From Prostheceraeus crozeri (lineage: Eukaryota; Platyhelminthes; Polycladida; Euryleptidae), in assembly GCA_907163375.1 (NCBI GenBank), contig CAJQUW010008614.1, forward strand, positions 124,001 through 188,000: 64,000 nt of DNA. Reading direction: 5' to 3'. The notes beneath the pieces were generated by a model. The model was not told the DNA's origin and ran no database searches. It saw nothing but the letters and a program-made list of their open reading frames with translations. A program made the position numbers and the translations under genes. Positions 1 to 9,900 of the stretch are shown here, piece after piece (position 1 is the first letter of the stretch; each line of letters begins with the position of its first letter).

Positions 1-456
1 AAAACTGTTGAATTAAAATTACGTAATATTGTTGACAAAAATACCCCTAAAACTATTACGATTAACAAAAAAAAGTATTACATAAGTAAACCAATGATAG
101 AGAATATACAATTACAAGAAGAAAAGAATGGCGGGATTCTCCCATTAATTCCACTAATAATAGGTGGCATAGCTGCAGCAGGAAGTGTTGCAGGTGGGAC
201 AGCTGGTATTGTCCAAGCAGTAAATAAAAATAAATCAGAGAAGGCAGCATTAGAAGAACAAAAACGTCATAATAGAGAGTTAGAGAAAGTTGCTAGGGGA
301 GAAGGAATAGTAGATAATTTTATTAGTAAATTAAAATTAGTTGATGAAGGAAAACGAGTTCTTAAAAATATTCTCCACAATGTTGATGATTTAATTGAAA
401 TTAAAGAAACTAAAGATGGTTCTGGAATATATCTAAGTCCTAGTATGATAAGGTAA
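1..456 (+). CDS. pX-like minor capsid/core protein of Polinton A (5' partial)
   Basis: The reading frame is open from base 1, so the true start is outside the window; the ATG at 94 is internal, as shown by the matching gene of the complete Polinton, which starts about 110 nt further upstream. A basic lysine-rich N-terminal part is followed by a Gly/Ala-rich hydrophobic stretch beginning GGILPLIPLI, then a charged coiled-coil-like C-terminus. The hydrophobic segment resembles that of adenovirus pX (mu precursor), a virion core protein, so a structural or membrane-active virion role is inferred. It is followed after 72 nt by the PLA2-integrase gene on the same strand, with a short hairpin at 464-478 in the gap. 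Confidence 0.6.
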   Translation, partial: KTVELKLRNIVDKNTPKTITINKKKYYISKPMIENIQLQEEKNGGILPLIPLIIGGIAAAGSVAGGTAGIVQAVNKNKSEKAALEEQKRHNRELEKVARGEGIVDNFISKLKLVDEGKRVLKNILHNVDDLIEIKETKDGSGIYLSPSMIR

Positions 457-463
457 TAACCTC

Positions 464-478
464 AGAACCTTTGGTTCT
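464..478. repeat. Short palindromic element
   Basis: Perfect hairpin AGAACC-TTT-GGTTCT in the gap between the pX-like gene and the PLA2-integrase gene, next to a smaller one (GGT-AATA-ACC) that overlaps the upstream stop codon. The same intergenic gap of the complete Polinton holds a cluster of related hairpins (15200-15273). Confidence 0.6.
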
Positions 479-528
479 TTTCGGTAAAACATTTATTTTT
501 ATCTTCTTAATTTTTTTTATCTTTTAAA

Positions 529-1839
529 ATGAATTCTAAAAATTCCGAAAATTTAACTAAATTAAAAATTTCTAATTTAGATTTATTGAATTATCTATTA
601 AACAAAAATAAAAACTTAAATTGTAAAATTTATGAAGGTAACGACGACAAACAAAGTTTGGCTACTACCTACGGTGGTGATATACAAAAAACATTAGAAA
701 ACTTTCCTGGATTTATTTGGAGTAAATATTCGAAAGAAAAACATCTTCCTGGTCATTCATATACTGGTCCAGGAACTCGATTAGATATAAGACTAGATGA
801 GAATAATAATCCGAAACCAGGTGAAGAACCGATAAATAGAGTAGATGCCGCAGCTTACAGGCATGATTTAGCTTATCGAAATCATGATCTAAGTTCTCGA
901 CATGCAGCTGATAAGAAGATGATTCAAGAATTAGATAGTATTCAAAATCCTACATTTAGAGAAAAAATTGAAAGAATGTTTGTTAAGAAAGCTTTACAAG
1001 CTAAAATATTTTTCGGACAGGGTTTAAATGAAAATCATAATTCAGGCGTTTATGCGTCTGAAATCCACAAGGAATATAGAAGACCTAAATATTTATTGAA
1101 AGTAAAAGTATTTAACAAAGATGATATTTGGAGTGCTGATCTTATTCATATGCCGAATGAAAAAGATTATAAATACGCATTGACCGTTATAGATTTATGT
1201 ACACGATACGCTTGGGTAAAGCCTTTAAAAAATAAAAGTGGTCTATCAGTTAAATATGCGTTTGAAGAAATCTTTAAAGAAAGTAAGAGAAAGCCAAAAA
1301 AATTGTTTGTTGATAAAGGATCGGAATTTTATAACAGAAACGTTCAGCCACTATTTGAAATTGTTTATTCAACTGAAAATGCTGGGAAGGCCGTAGTGAT
1401 AGAAAGATTCAATCGGACGTTAAAAAATAAAATTTTCAAGAAATTTACTCAGCAAGGAAATCAGAAATGGTTGAAGATATTACCAGGAGTTGTAGAAGAG
1501 TACAATAATAAAGTTCATTCTGGTATTGAAGAAACCCCAAAGAATGCTTCTGACGACCCTGATTTGATACGAAAGAAAATATTCGAGAATAATAATTTGA
1601 ATGAGAGTAATCCGAATTTGCAGAAACTTAAGCCGAAATTTAAAATTGGAGATAGAGTTAGAATATTTAAATATAAGAACAAATTTGAAAAGGGCTTCGT
1701 CGGATACTGGACGAAAGAGATATTTGAAATTTGTAAAATAAATCAAAGTTATCCGTTTACTTATGAAATTAAAGATTTAGATAATGAGGATATCAGAGGT
1801 CGTTTTTATCAAAATGAACTACAGAAAACAGAGCTTTAA
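529..1839 (+). CDS. PLA2-integrase fusion protein of Polinton A (436 aa)
   Basis: One uninterrupted frame joins two enzyme domains. Residues about 60-150 form a parvovirus VP1-type phospholipase A2 domain: a calcium-loop motif YTGPGTRLD and a catalytic HDLAY box (HDxxY). Residues about 175-350 form a Polinton-type retroviral-like integrase core: first Asp in WSADLIHM, second in FVDKGSEF, Glu in VIERFNRTLK. The C-terminus (about 370-430) has the KIGDRVRIFKY-type SH3-like fold of these integrases. The usual N-terminal zinc-binding domain is not visible; the PLA2 domain occupies that place. The second Asp and the Glu are separated by 29 residues, fewer than the common 35. The start is MNSKNSENL because the complete copy has the equivalent ATG. 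Integration of the element, and possibly lipid hydrolysis during entry, are inferred roles. Confidence 0.85.
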   Translation: MNSKNSENLTKLKISNLDLLNYLLNKNKNLNCKIYEGNDDKQSLATTYGGDIQKTLENFPGFIWSKYSKEKHLPGHSYTGPGTRLDIRLDENNNPKPGEEPINRVDAAAYRHDLAYRNHDLSSRHAADKKMIQELDSIQNPTFREKIERMFVKKALQAKIFFGQGLNENHNSGVYASEIHKEYRRPKYLLKVKVFNKDDIWSADLIHMPNEKDYKYALTVIDLCTRYAWVKPLKNKSGLSVKYAFEEIFKESKRKPKKLFVDKGSEFYNRNVQPLFEIVYSTENAGKAVVIERFNRTLKNKIFKKFTQQGNQKWLKILPGVVEEYNNKVHSGIEETPKNASDDPDLIRKKIFENNNLNESNPNLQKLKPKFKIGDRVRIFKYKNKFEKGFVGYWTKEIFEICKINQSYPFTYEIKDLDNEDIRGRFYQNELQKTEL

Positions 1840-1873
1840 CCTTTAGGTGGCGCTTTAGCTAGCTTCGCTTGAG

Positions 1874-2329
1874 TTATAGATTGTTTAACTCTAACATAAT
1901 ATCTAGAAATGGTACTCCTTTTTGTAATTTAAATAAAACATAAAGACATAATTGTCCACAATAAGTTGTTCCCGGTTTTTGAATTTGAAATGTATTGTAT
2001 GTTCCCGTTCCAAGTAATTCTTTTACTTCATTTGTAGGGGGCAAACCGTATGAATCGAACCAATAGTTCTCAGCCTCCGGGCGATCAAAATAATAGTTCT
2101 GCTGATGATTTTTAACGCCTGCTGACCAATGTACACCTTTTTCATTTGACGTATGAAGATTTGTTATGAAATTTACAGTTATTGATGGCCTATTTTTTAG
2201 GAATTGTAATTCATCCCTCATCAATATGTGAAAATTCTTTATTCCTAATCGATTAGCGATTTTCTTTAGGTCGAAATTTGTCGTAGTTTGCGTTCCATAT
2301 AATTTCAAAAACTCATTTATGTTGCTCAT
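1874..2329 (-). CDS. Adenain-type cysteine protease of Polinton A (151 aa)
   Basis: Adenovirus-protease-like (C5/Ulp1 clan) maturation protease. The catalytic set is visible: His in GVHWSAG, Asp in FDSYG, Gln in QIQKPG and Cys in TTYCGQLC, with seven residues from Gln to Cys as in adenain. It is convergent with the PLA2-integrase gene. Compared with the copy at 13386-13814 it carries a 10-codon in-frame insertion just before the catalytic Asp, derived from a double-hairpin element (2057-2082). The inserted residues and a repeat of the FD dipeptide separate YYFD from FDSYG. Whether the enzyme tolerates this insertion is unknown. Confidence 0.9.
   Translation of the reverse strand: MSNINEFLKLYGTQTTTNFDLKKIANRLGIKNFHILMRDELQFLKNRPSITVNFITNLHTSNEKGVHWSAGVKNHQQNYYFDRPEAENYWFDSYGLPPTNEVKELLGTGTYNTFQIQKPGTTYCGQLCLYVLFKLQKGVPFLDIMLELNNL
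2057..2082. repeat. Double-hairpin element inserted in frame in the protease gene
   Basis: Two adjacent hairpins, GAAC-CAATA-GTTC and GCC-TCCG-GGC, separated by TCA. The insertion is 30 nt and is absent from the otherwise similar protease gene at 13386-13814, giving a filled and an empty site. It adds ten codons without changing frame. Confidence 0.75.
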
Positions 2330-2368
2330 TTTATAATAAAAAAATTTCTTAAGGGAGCCCCTAGAAGT

Positions 2369-2546
2369 CAGAGGGGGGGGTATTGATTTAAAACTGGTCT
2401 CTAATGATGTCTTTCTTTACTACTTAGTCAGAAGGGGTATTGATTTAAAACATTTTTATAATGATGACTTTCCTTACTACTTAGTCAGAAGGGGGGGGGT
2501 ATTGATTTAAAACTGGTCTCTAATGATGTCTTTCTTTACTACTTAT
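2369..2546. repeat. Tandem repeat, about 60-bp units, three copies
   Basis: Three copies of a unit beginning CAGA, a G-run of variable length, then GTATTGATTTAAAAC and ending TTACTACTTA. The G-runs are 4 to 10 bases long. The array lies between the protease gene and the TIR of Polinton A and is absent at the matching place of the complete Polinton. Confidence 0.85.
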
Positions 2547-2639
2547 TCAATTTTGAAATAATTTAATTTAATCTAAATTTAAACGTTACATTGTTGCATT
2601 GCATTAGTAGAGTAAATGTTTCGCACATATTTTATCAAT

Positions 2640-2775
2640 AGTAATTCATTACTCATCAATATGTTAAAATTCTTTATTCCAATTGCTTAGCAATCTCATT
2701 TAAATCGAAATTTAATGTGGTTTTGTTTGCCGTATATTTTTAGAATGTCTCTAATGTTTCTCATTTTAAATGGAA
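2640..2775 (-). pseudogene. Decayed duplicate of the protease 5' end
   Basis: About 135 nt match the start of the protease gene (2195-2333) with many substitutions and small gaps, in the same orientation, including the region around the start codon. The reading frame is broken. It shows that the protease-proximal end of Polinton A has a partial duplication; a third such fragment is found at 30140-30215 near the far end of the complete Polinton. Confidence 0.6.
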
Positions 2776-3022
2776 TAAAATCTATTTCAGAACTTTCTCA
2801 AAAGAATTAGCGTGTAGCAGCTGTTAAAATTGTTTCAGCTGATAGGGGTGAAGGAAATCACAAACAATAGCGCATAATGCGAGTTGTGAAATCTCATTCA
2901 CACTATGAGAACAAAAGAACAAGTACAATCTAAAGACAATAGACATATGAGAGAGAAGAGAAATGAATGAGCATTTCTCTTCATTTTGGTTTCAATAACA
3001 ATCATTCATGCGACATTGCTTG

Positions 3023-3113
3023 AATGGAAAAATACACCAACTGTCGCGCCGATGTCAGAAAGTTTGTCGATAAAAGTGCCGACATGGTTCGATAGTTGGT
3101 GTATTTTTCCATT
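3023..3113. repeat. Hairpin with 20-nt perfect arms (MITE-like)
   Basis: The arm 3023-3042 (AATGGAAAAATACACCAACT) is the exact reverse complement of 3094-3113. The loop contains a second, shorter inverted match (GATGTC with GACAT). It lies in the extra segment of Polinton A that is absent from the complete copy, so it is either a small inserted element or a regulatory hairpin; no coding region is associated. Confidence 0.7.
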
Positions 3114-3269
3114 AGCGTTCAAGGTCATTCTATTAAAAGCATATGGGAATTATTCTCATTGAAGACAAGCAATTGTTTTAAAGAATGCATTGTGAATACA
3201 ATATTCCTGTAACAGACAGGAACGAGAGAGAGAGAAAGAAAGAAAGAAGACACGCTGCTCCGTAAAAGT

Positions 3270-3423
3270 TTAATTGAGATAACGAAGGATATATTCTTGA
3301 GGTTCCTTCCATTTCTGAAGTTCCTTCCATTTCTGAAGTTCCTTCCACTTTTGTTTCTTCCATTTTTGTTCCTTCCATTTCTGAAGTTCCTTCCATTTTT
3401 GTTTCTTCCATTTTTAAAGAAAT
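3270..3423 (-). pseudogene. N-terminal fragment of the Polinton membrane-protein gene, with 18-bp tandem repeats
   Basis: On the minus strand the frame starts with KMEETKMEGTSEMEGT and reaches RIYPSLS, the same beginning as the membrane protein at 29386-30107. An 18-bp unit coding for MEGTSE or a close variant is tandemly repeated here. After RIYPSLS the similarity ends. The equivalent fragment at the protease end of the complete Polinton is at 13233-13310. These fragments show that the inverted repeats of the Polintons reach into the 5' end of this gene. Confidence 0.6.
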
Positions 3424-3432
3424 ATTTTTAAC

Positions 3433-3456
3433 GGCGAAGCCCTGAACCTTCGGTTC
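3433..3456. repeat. Double-hairpin element at the TIR inner edge
   Basis: GGC-GAA-GCC followed by GAACC-TTC-GGTTC. It interrupts sequence that is continuous in the TIR of the complete Polinton (between AAAGAAATATT and CACATGATATATTTT), so it is an insertion here. Confidence 0.7.
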
Positions 3457-3465
3457 GCTAGTCAC

Positions 3466-4056
3466 ATGATATATTTTAAAAACCTGAAAGATGGATAAAA
3501 TTCATGAATTTGAAATTCTCAACTTTTATGATTTTCGGTGTCCTGCAACGGTCATGATTTAAGCAATGAAAATTGTAATTCTCAAATTTGAGATACTCAA
3601 CTTTTATGATTTTCGGTGTCCTGGAACGGTCATGATTTAAGCGAGGGTGAAAATCGAACCGAAGGTTCTAGGGCTTCGCCCGATTGTAATTCTCAAATTT
3701 TGAAATTCTCAACTTTTATAATTTTTTAGTGTCCTAGAACGGTCATGATTTTCAAGGTAAAAATTGTAATTCTCAAATTTGAGATTTTGAAAAATTTGAA
3801 AATTGGGTATTTTTAAAAACGCCCAAATTTGTGAATTTAGGTATTCATAACCTGAAAAAGGGTTCAAATTCATGAATTTATGTCGTTTTTAAAAAGTACC
3901 ATTTTTTCAAAAATGGTACTTTTTGAATGGACTAAATTCATGTATTTAGGTCTTAAAAACCTGAAAAAGGGTTCAAATTCATGAATTTATGTCGTTTTTA
4001 AAGATACTATTTTTTTGAATTTTATGGTGGCCTGGAACGGTCTTTTGCCCATTACT
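3466..4056. repeat. Terminal inverted repeat of Polinton A
   Basis: It matches both TIRs of the complete Polinton (12731-13230 and 31871-32371), ending with the same GGAACGGTC-TTTTGCCCATTACT terminus. The 17-bp motif GGTGTCCTGGAACGGTC occurs, with variants, at 3537, 3615, 3728 and 4026; the complete Polinton has three per TIR. A double-hairpin element interrupts it at 3656-3681. Confidence 0.85.
3656..3681. repeat. Type example of the double-hairpin element (30-bp insertion)
   Basis: GAACC-GAA-GGTTC, TA, GGGC-TTC-GCCC, bounded by CG and CGAT. The homologous TIR positions of the complete Polinton read straight through (about 32060), so exactly 30 bp are inserted here, with AT possibly duplicated at the target. 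An almost identical 30-bp copy is at 21171-21200. Confidence 0.85.
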
Positions 4057-5899
4057 GGACTTTCCTCAAATTTGGATAAAAATGTCTGGCCCTCTAAGTC
4101 TCTTCAGTGAAATACTTCCTTAACTTTATTAAGAAAGCAGTTCCGAAGTCTTTTAAAGGACCCCAAGCTGCCTTACGTTTTCCATAAATATATTGGAATA
4201 CATTTCTGGGCCACCTTAAAAAAATAATGGTGAACTTTGACAGATGATACAATGAAGAGACCATGTCAACGGTTAAAAGCTTCCTATCGAACAATGTTTG
4301 CAACAATATTTTAGCAGTCCGCAAGTGCATATCGAGAGGCACTGATAGTGGAAGTCTCCTTATAGAAGGCAGATGCTACCTTTAACACTGAACATTGTTT
4401 TGTCAGCACTTAGTTGTCGATGAGAATCTCCGCCCAAACGTAGCGCCTTTTTGATAGGATATCGTCTTGTGAAGATCAGTCGCATGAGCCTCGAGCCGAA
4501 CATGGGGATATCCGCATCTAAAATTGAGATAAGCAACATCAACATAGGGTTACTACACGATAAAGCTTCATTTTTTGCACAGGCACACGAAATTTGGGAA
4601 CCTCCACTAACGTATTATAAAGCAGACAATTGAAGAATTAGTAATTATTAAAAAGTAGGCTACACTCAAACTCAGAAAACGTTAAACCCTCCCTCTGCAG
4701 TTTAGAGACGAAAATCTCATCTCCCGAACTTTGAGATGACAACTCTTACCCTCGCCGCTTGCTGCAAGGTTGGGCAAAAACTTGGGGTCAAAACCCAAAA
4801 TTGAATAAATGAATGAAATCAAGTAGACGAAGTGCATTCTTTGTATTTTGTGCTGACATAAAGATTATTAGGCCAAAATTCCTATTGGGCCCATGAGAAG
4901 TGTGGTCATGAGAATTAGTGGGAAACGATTTATTATTGCAATAATTAATGTAATTAATAGCCTAAGTACATATATTACGTCATAAAGTTTTCTTTTAATT
5001 TAGCCTACACTGATATACTGACTAATTGAAGATCTTTGATTTAGTTATGATTGAGCTACACATTGCTCATAGCAAAGCAATTATTTTTCATTTTATCATT
5101 CAGAAATATAAGCAAGCTTGATAAATATTATAGGCGCGCAGTAAGTGAATGGTTAAACATATTTAGAATGCGAAATCGGAATGATTTTAGTTTTTGGATA
5201 AATGTCGGCTATCGCACAAAGTTAAGGGTGAGAAGATAACTGCGAAGATGTAAAATATGCGGAATATATAAAAATTCAATATGCACAAATGCAGCAAAAG
5301 ACATGTAAACTTACAGTAGATACAATATGTATGAACTTTCAATGCGCGGTATTGTCAAGCACAGAATGAAATAGCTAATAATCACAAGTATTTCACTTTT
5401 GAAATATTCTGTGAATCCAGTGGAAATTTGATAAAATATCAGAACTTTATGCTCTTATCCTGTAGCTCTCCTAAGATTCAAATCAAAATATTAATTTTTG
5501 TAACTTGATCTGTATATATTCAGCATTAATAGAAAACTCAAGTTTTGTATCATTTACCCAAGGTCGACCCAAAACCCTAGGTCCAACCTTGCTTGTTGTC
5601 ACTTCAGCACGTGTGTCAAATACAATGATTAGAACCTACCGGTCGGGGAATCAAGGGCGTTAATGTTCTTTATTGACAAATCAGTTGTCACTCACTCAGT
5701 ATAATACCATGATACGATGATTAGAGCTGTAAATTTCCAATTATAGCTCTAGTTTATTTAAATCATCCTTAGTCAAAGATAGAAAGCAAAATAACCATAT
5801 TAGGCATTTTTCTTTACTGATGCAACTTGGGATTGTATTATTAGTTATCGCTGTTCGCATGATATTTTTTGTATTTTTTTATCTAACTTAAATTGAAGT
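4057..5899. other. Non-coding host DNA
   Basis: No convincing coding region; open frames are short and without recognisable domains. A stretch near 5588-5650 resembles one near 41527-41600 (shared words such as GCTTGTTGTCACTTC and ATTAGA), suggesting an old dispersed repeat. Confidence 0.5.
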
Positions 5900-6983
5900 C
5901 AGTGGCGGTTCGTGCAGTTCAGCTGAAGTAGGGCGCAGCCTTAAATTCATTATTTTAGGTCATAAGTTAATGTGGTCTCAGTTACAGCTAGCTACAATTA
6001 GTTATATTCATCTTGTGAAGGAAGCCCAAAAAAAACTAGCTGATCTTTACTAGATTCCTCGATTTTATAGAGTCCTCGATACAATTAGTTATACTTAAGC
6101 ATTGACCTATATGAATGTGTCTAATTATCCCCTCATAATAATGAATTATTTCTATAGTGAGGACTCTCATTCAAGTAAAAATAGAAAATATGTTTGAATT
6201 CGTAAAAGGTAATTGAAATTAAAAAATCATTATTAAGTTCTTTCATTCAATAACTTCAAATTATTCACAATTTTTTAAAGCTAAATCGGTTTCAAGGTAA
6301 AAATATGTCAAGAACTATTGAGTAACTTATTCATTTGAAATTCGGAAGACTCCAGACAAGGTTTTGTGAAACGTTAACATCATTCCTAGTTATTCGTAAC
6401 CTTGGCGAGTCAATGCTTCTCAATACGAATTTTTCTTTTTATGAAATGCTGAAATAAAGTCCTTCTTGAGAAGTAATCTGATTAAATTACAATCGAATAT
6501 ACACGAGAGACATCAATGAATAGAGATCGAATGCGTTTCGACAGCAGTCTACAATGCTTGCACATGTTTAATTAAATTGACGTAAACTTGACTTTCCAAC
6601 ACACGCTGCAGTGTTCCAGCTAATAAGAATGCGCGAAACTGTACCAGAGGGACATCATGAGAGCGCCCCATCTCAGCACAATTTACGCGTGTGATGCAGT
6701 CAGAAATATCTGATGTATGCAAATGTATGATCAGCAAAACATGCATAAAACGAGGCGCATTTGCTGTGCGCCCCATCCACGAGACATAGGGACGGTGACG
6801 TCTGAGCCACTTGAAACGCACTTTGATTGATGTGTTTGGGCATTCTTGATTATTGGACAGGTTGAGCCATCTACTGTTCAGTTAGCGTTCACTTAACTTG
6901 ATGATGATTTATTTTAATTTTCTTTGATGTCTTATCTAATGGAGGGCTGCGCCCCAGGCGCCCATATGGACGGGCCGCCACTG
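5900..6983. mobile_element. Non-autonomous hAT-like element
   Basis: The ends are CAGTGGCGG and CCGCCACTG, with further imperfect inverted similarity (GGGCGCAGCC about 30 nt in from each end). It is flanked by ATTGAAGT on the left and AATGAAGT on the right, an 8-bp duplication with one mismatch, which fits the hAT superfamily. There is no transposase open frame inside. Confidence 0.7.
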
Positions 6984-9900
6984 AATGAAGTTAAAAAATG
7001 TGATTTCAGCATTATGAATTTAGGGCCTATGTTTTGAGTTGATCAGACCTTTTGTCTCTTATTATCTCCTAAATTGATATATGCAAAGGTTTCAAAGCAA
7101 CTTCCACCTAAACAATCATTAGGGCTCTATACTTTGATGAAATAGGAACCATGGATTTGTACAAATACTGAAAGATAGACCGAAATACCCTTTTGAGACT
7201 AGTACCTACAGTAATAAGGATGGCCGACATACAAGCACATGTAATTCACTTAATGCGTTCTCCAAGTGAAATAAACAACGCGAATCCTCAGTTTTAGGAA
7301 ATAGAAACTGTTGTTGTACAGTATATTCGAATGTACCACACCAATCATCGCGGCAGATCGTTCTCTAAGTAACGTCCATGGTAGATCATGGTCACTCTCA
7401 TGCAGTGTTGTTTAGCTATAGGATTTTTAACGTGCAACTGGACGCAATTTCTGCAGTTCTAAATTCAAATGTGCAGTTGCTTTTCTTGGTTTGTGCAGTT
7501 GAAAACTTTTAAAAAAGGAAAACATGTGAATCAATATAAACGGAACAGAAATAGGAGTGGATGTCAAGATATGAATAACAATTGCATCACTTACGTTACA
7601 GGAAACAACTATTAAGATATGACAAAGTGTATTTGCTGAAAATTGAAGTTTACAAAACGATTGACCTTTATGATTGCTCGTAAACTGTGAGTCTTAAATA
7701 TTAGTTGCATTGTGCTATAGGTGCACATTTGGAGAGATCTATTCGCCCTATACTTCAGTTCGCACTTTTTTTGTCTGGAGGCCAAGGTGATGCGAGCGTT
7801 GCTACTGCCACTGCTTGTATGAATTGGAAATTGCAAAACTAATATATGCACATGCATAAATTAGATCGCCCACCCGCGTAACGAGTTCGTAACGAAGCTG
7901 GGTAGCGGGAAAACTTCGTGAAGCATGAAATGACTTCAGACGCATTCTGTGCTCACTAGGGCTACTTCCTTTGATAGCAGGTTGACACTGAAGTGCTTTT
8001 AGATCATTTTAAAACAAAAAAAATTGGTCGGGCAGAGGTCGGAATTTTAATGGGATAACGGTGGTCACCGGAAGATATATGTATTGAGTTCGGGCACACG
8101 GCTATTACTGTACACACGAAGCATTCCCTTCCACCTAAAAGTTTCTGTTATTATTTGAATACCAACTGAAAACTTTGAGAAAATATGCATTTCTCTCCAC
8201 AATTTGTACATTTTGAAGAATATACTGTAAGTGGTAATTTTGTTTTGCCGTAGCTTGTGCCCATTGTCGCTGCTAAATGATTGAATGCTTCAATTAAATC
8301 AGGAATTACTATTATAAAATTTCCCCTGTCTTTCAGTTATTTCACATCACTTCACAGATAAATGGCATCTCACATTGTGGTCTCATCACAGTGGTGCGAC
8401 AGACGCTTTGTAGAACTGCAAAAGGATGTGGTTCATATGAATGGCTGGTGTTTATTCTTCGCATAATTTGTAGCCGAACCTAAACTTTTCCGCAATTCTG
8501 AATCATTGCCAATTTAGGCAATATAACCGCTGACCGAAGTACTTCTTGGCTAGGACACTCAATCTTATCAAGGAGTTGCATTGGCTCGAGCTGGAATTGT
8601 ATAATCATCTATGCGGAACAGTTACCTCCACATTGTGGAAATCAATGCCTTCAACTAGAAATGATTTTTGTCGTGCTTGAGTAGTCAAAATCTAAGATAT
8701 TATGCCACTATTATTTATTCTTTAGTGCCGGCAAATGTTTCCCCGATCAATTCTAAGCTCTAAAGTCGCGTGAAAATTGCAAAAATAGATTTCTTTCGTG
8801 TAATACAATTAAATCAGCTGTGACAGTTCGAATTCAACTATTTTGGTCATTAAAAGAAAAGCAGATAAGTAATATAATTGAGAAAAGTGGCAATTTTTGT
8901 CAGAAAATTGATGTTTTTCGATACAACGCAAAACATCTAAATAAGTGAAAACTCCGTGGATCTGTTTTGCTCTCATTGTCCAAAAATTATTCAAAATTGT
9001 AATATAATTTGTTTTACGACTTTTTACTGCGTCATCTGCTTAAGTACGCTTGTTCGTTTCCTGGATTCTTCTAATTCTTTAGCCGCCGAGGTTGAATTCC
9101 CGTGGCGATGTAGAATTTGATCATGAATATTGATGCACCTCTTCTCAATAGTCTTGCTCATAGAAATGGTACTTACTCTATGGTCTCGCTTTTCTCTTTA
9201 ACCCTCAGTTCAACAAAGTAATACCCAAAGATATAATTACCCTTCTACAAAAATATAATGTTCTAGTGATGTAGGTGAATATACGTGCATCGTTGCATCT
9301 CAACACTGCTGAAGAATTGCCTAAATGCTAATTCATTCATGAGTGAGGTATCGAGGAAAAGCCTATATTATCAAACCAGAATAAAACTCTATCTGGTCAT
9401 TTAAAATAATTTTGTTTAAACATATTCGGTTCCTCGCAGATACGAATTTAGGCAGGCCACCCGTCTGTCGAGAGCAAGCATGCAGCGCTGAAAGCACTTA
9501 TTCTTCGACCCTGAGATTTATTGCTGTATTTTCATCAATTGTCCGCTGTCACTTTCTTCTTGACGAATGTGAATGAATGCAAGGCATAACTGGAAAGGAG
9601 ATTTTTCAATTCGGTGAGATTGATTACTATATTGTCATCCACTATCTGCTGTCATTCCTTGATAAATGTGTAACAACATTTGTAAGTTACCTCTATGTCA
9701 AGTGTACAAAGTAGCACTCAGTATGGTTTGTGCTCAAGGTAGGCTATAGCATCTAATTAAGTGAGCTTTGTCTGTGCAAATTGCTGATAGCCGGTTCTAG
9801 ATGAATAAATGTTCTCTATTTCTTTCTAAACTTCCACTTATTGCATGGAATTAGTCAGTGTGACTAATAGGAATCGCCTGAAAATGATTGTCTTCAAAAA

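Larger units (their letters stand above)
1..4056 (-). mobile_element. Polinton/Maverick element A, partial (protease-proximal end)
   Basis: This is the terminal 4.06 kb of a Polinton whose remainder lies left of the window. It carries a pX-like gene, a PLA2-integrase gene and an adenain-type protease in the same relative order as the complete element at 12731-32371, but inverted with respect to it. The terminus GCCCATTACT ends at 4056 and equals the terminus of the complete element; the adjacent GGACTT would be one copy of its target duplication. Relative to the complete copy it has about 0.9 kb extra between the protease and the TIR (about 2370-3290), holding tandem repeats, a hairpin and gene fragments. 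Its PLA2-integrase and protease are uninterrupted, unlike several genes of the complete copy. Confidence 0.9.

Noticed and set aside
3178..3290. Signal-peptide-like hydrophobic end of a 95-aa minus-strand frame
   Set aside because: The hydrophobic part follows the end of similarity to the membrane-protein gene and is chance translation of an AGAA-rich tract.
3431..3456. Palindromic elements explained as rho-independent terminators
   Set aside because: The organism is eukaryotic, many copies are inside coding regions, and filled/empty sites show insertion.
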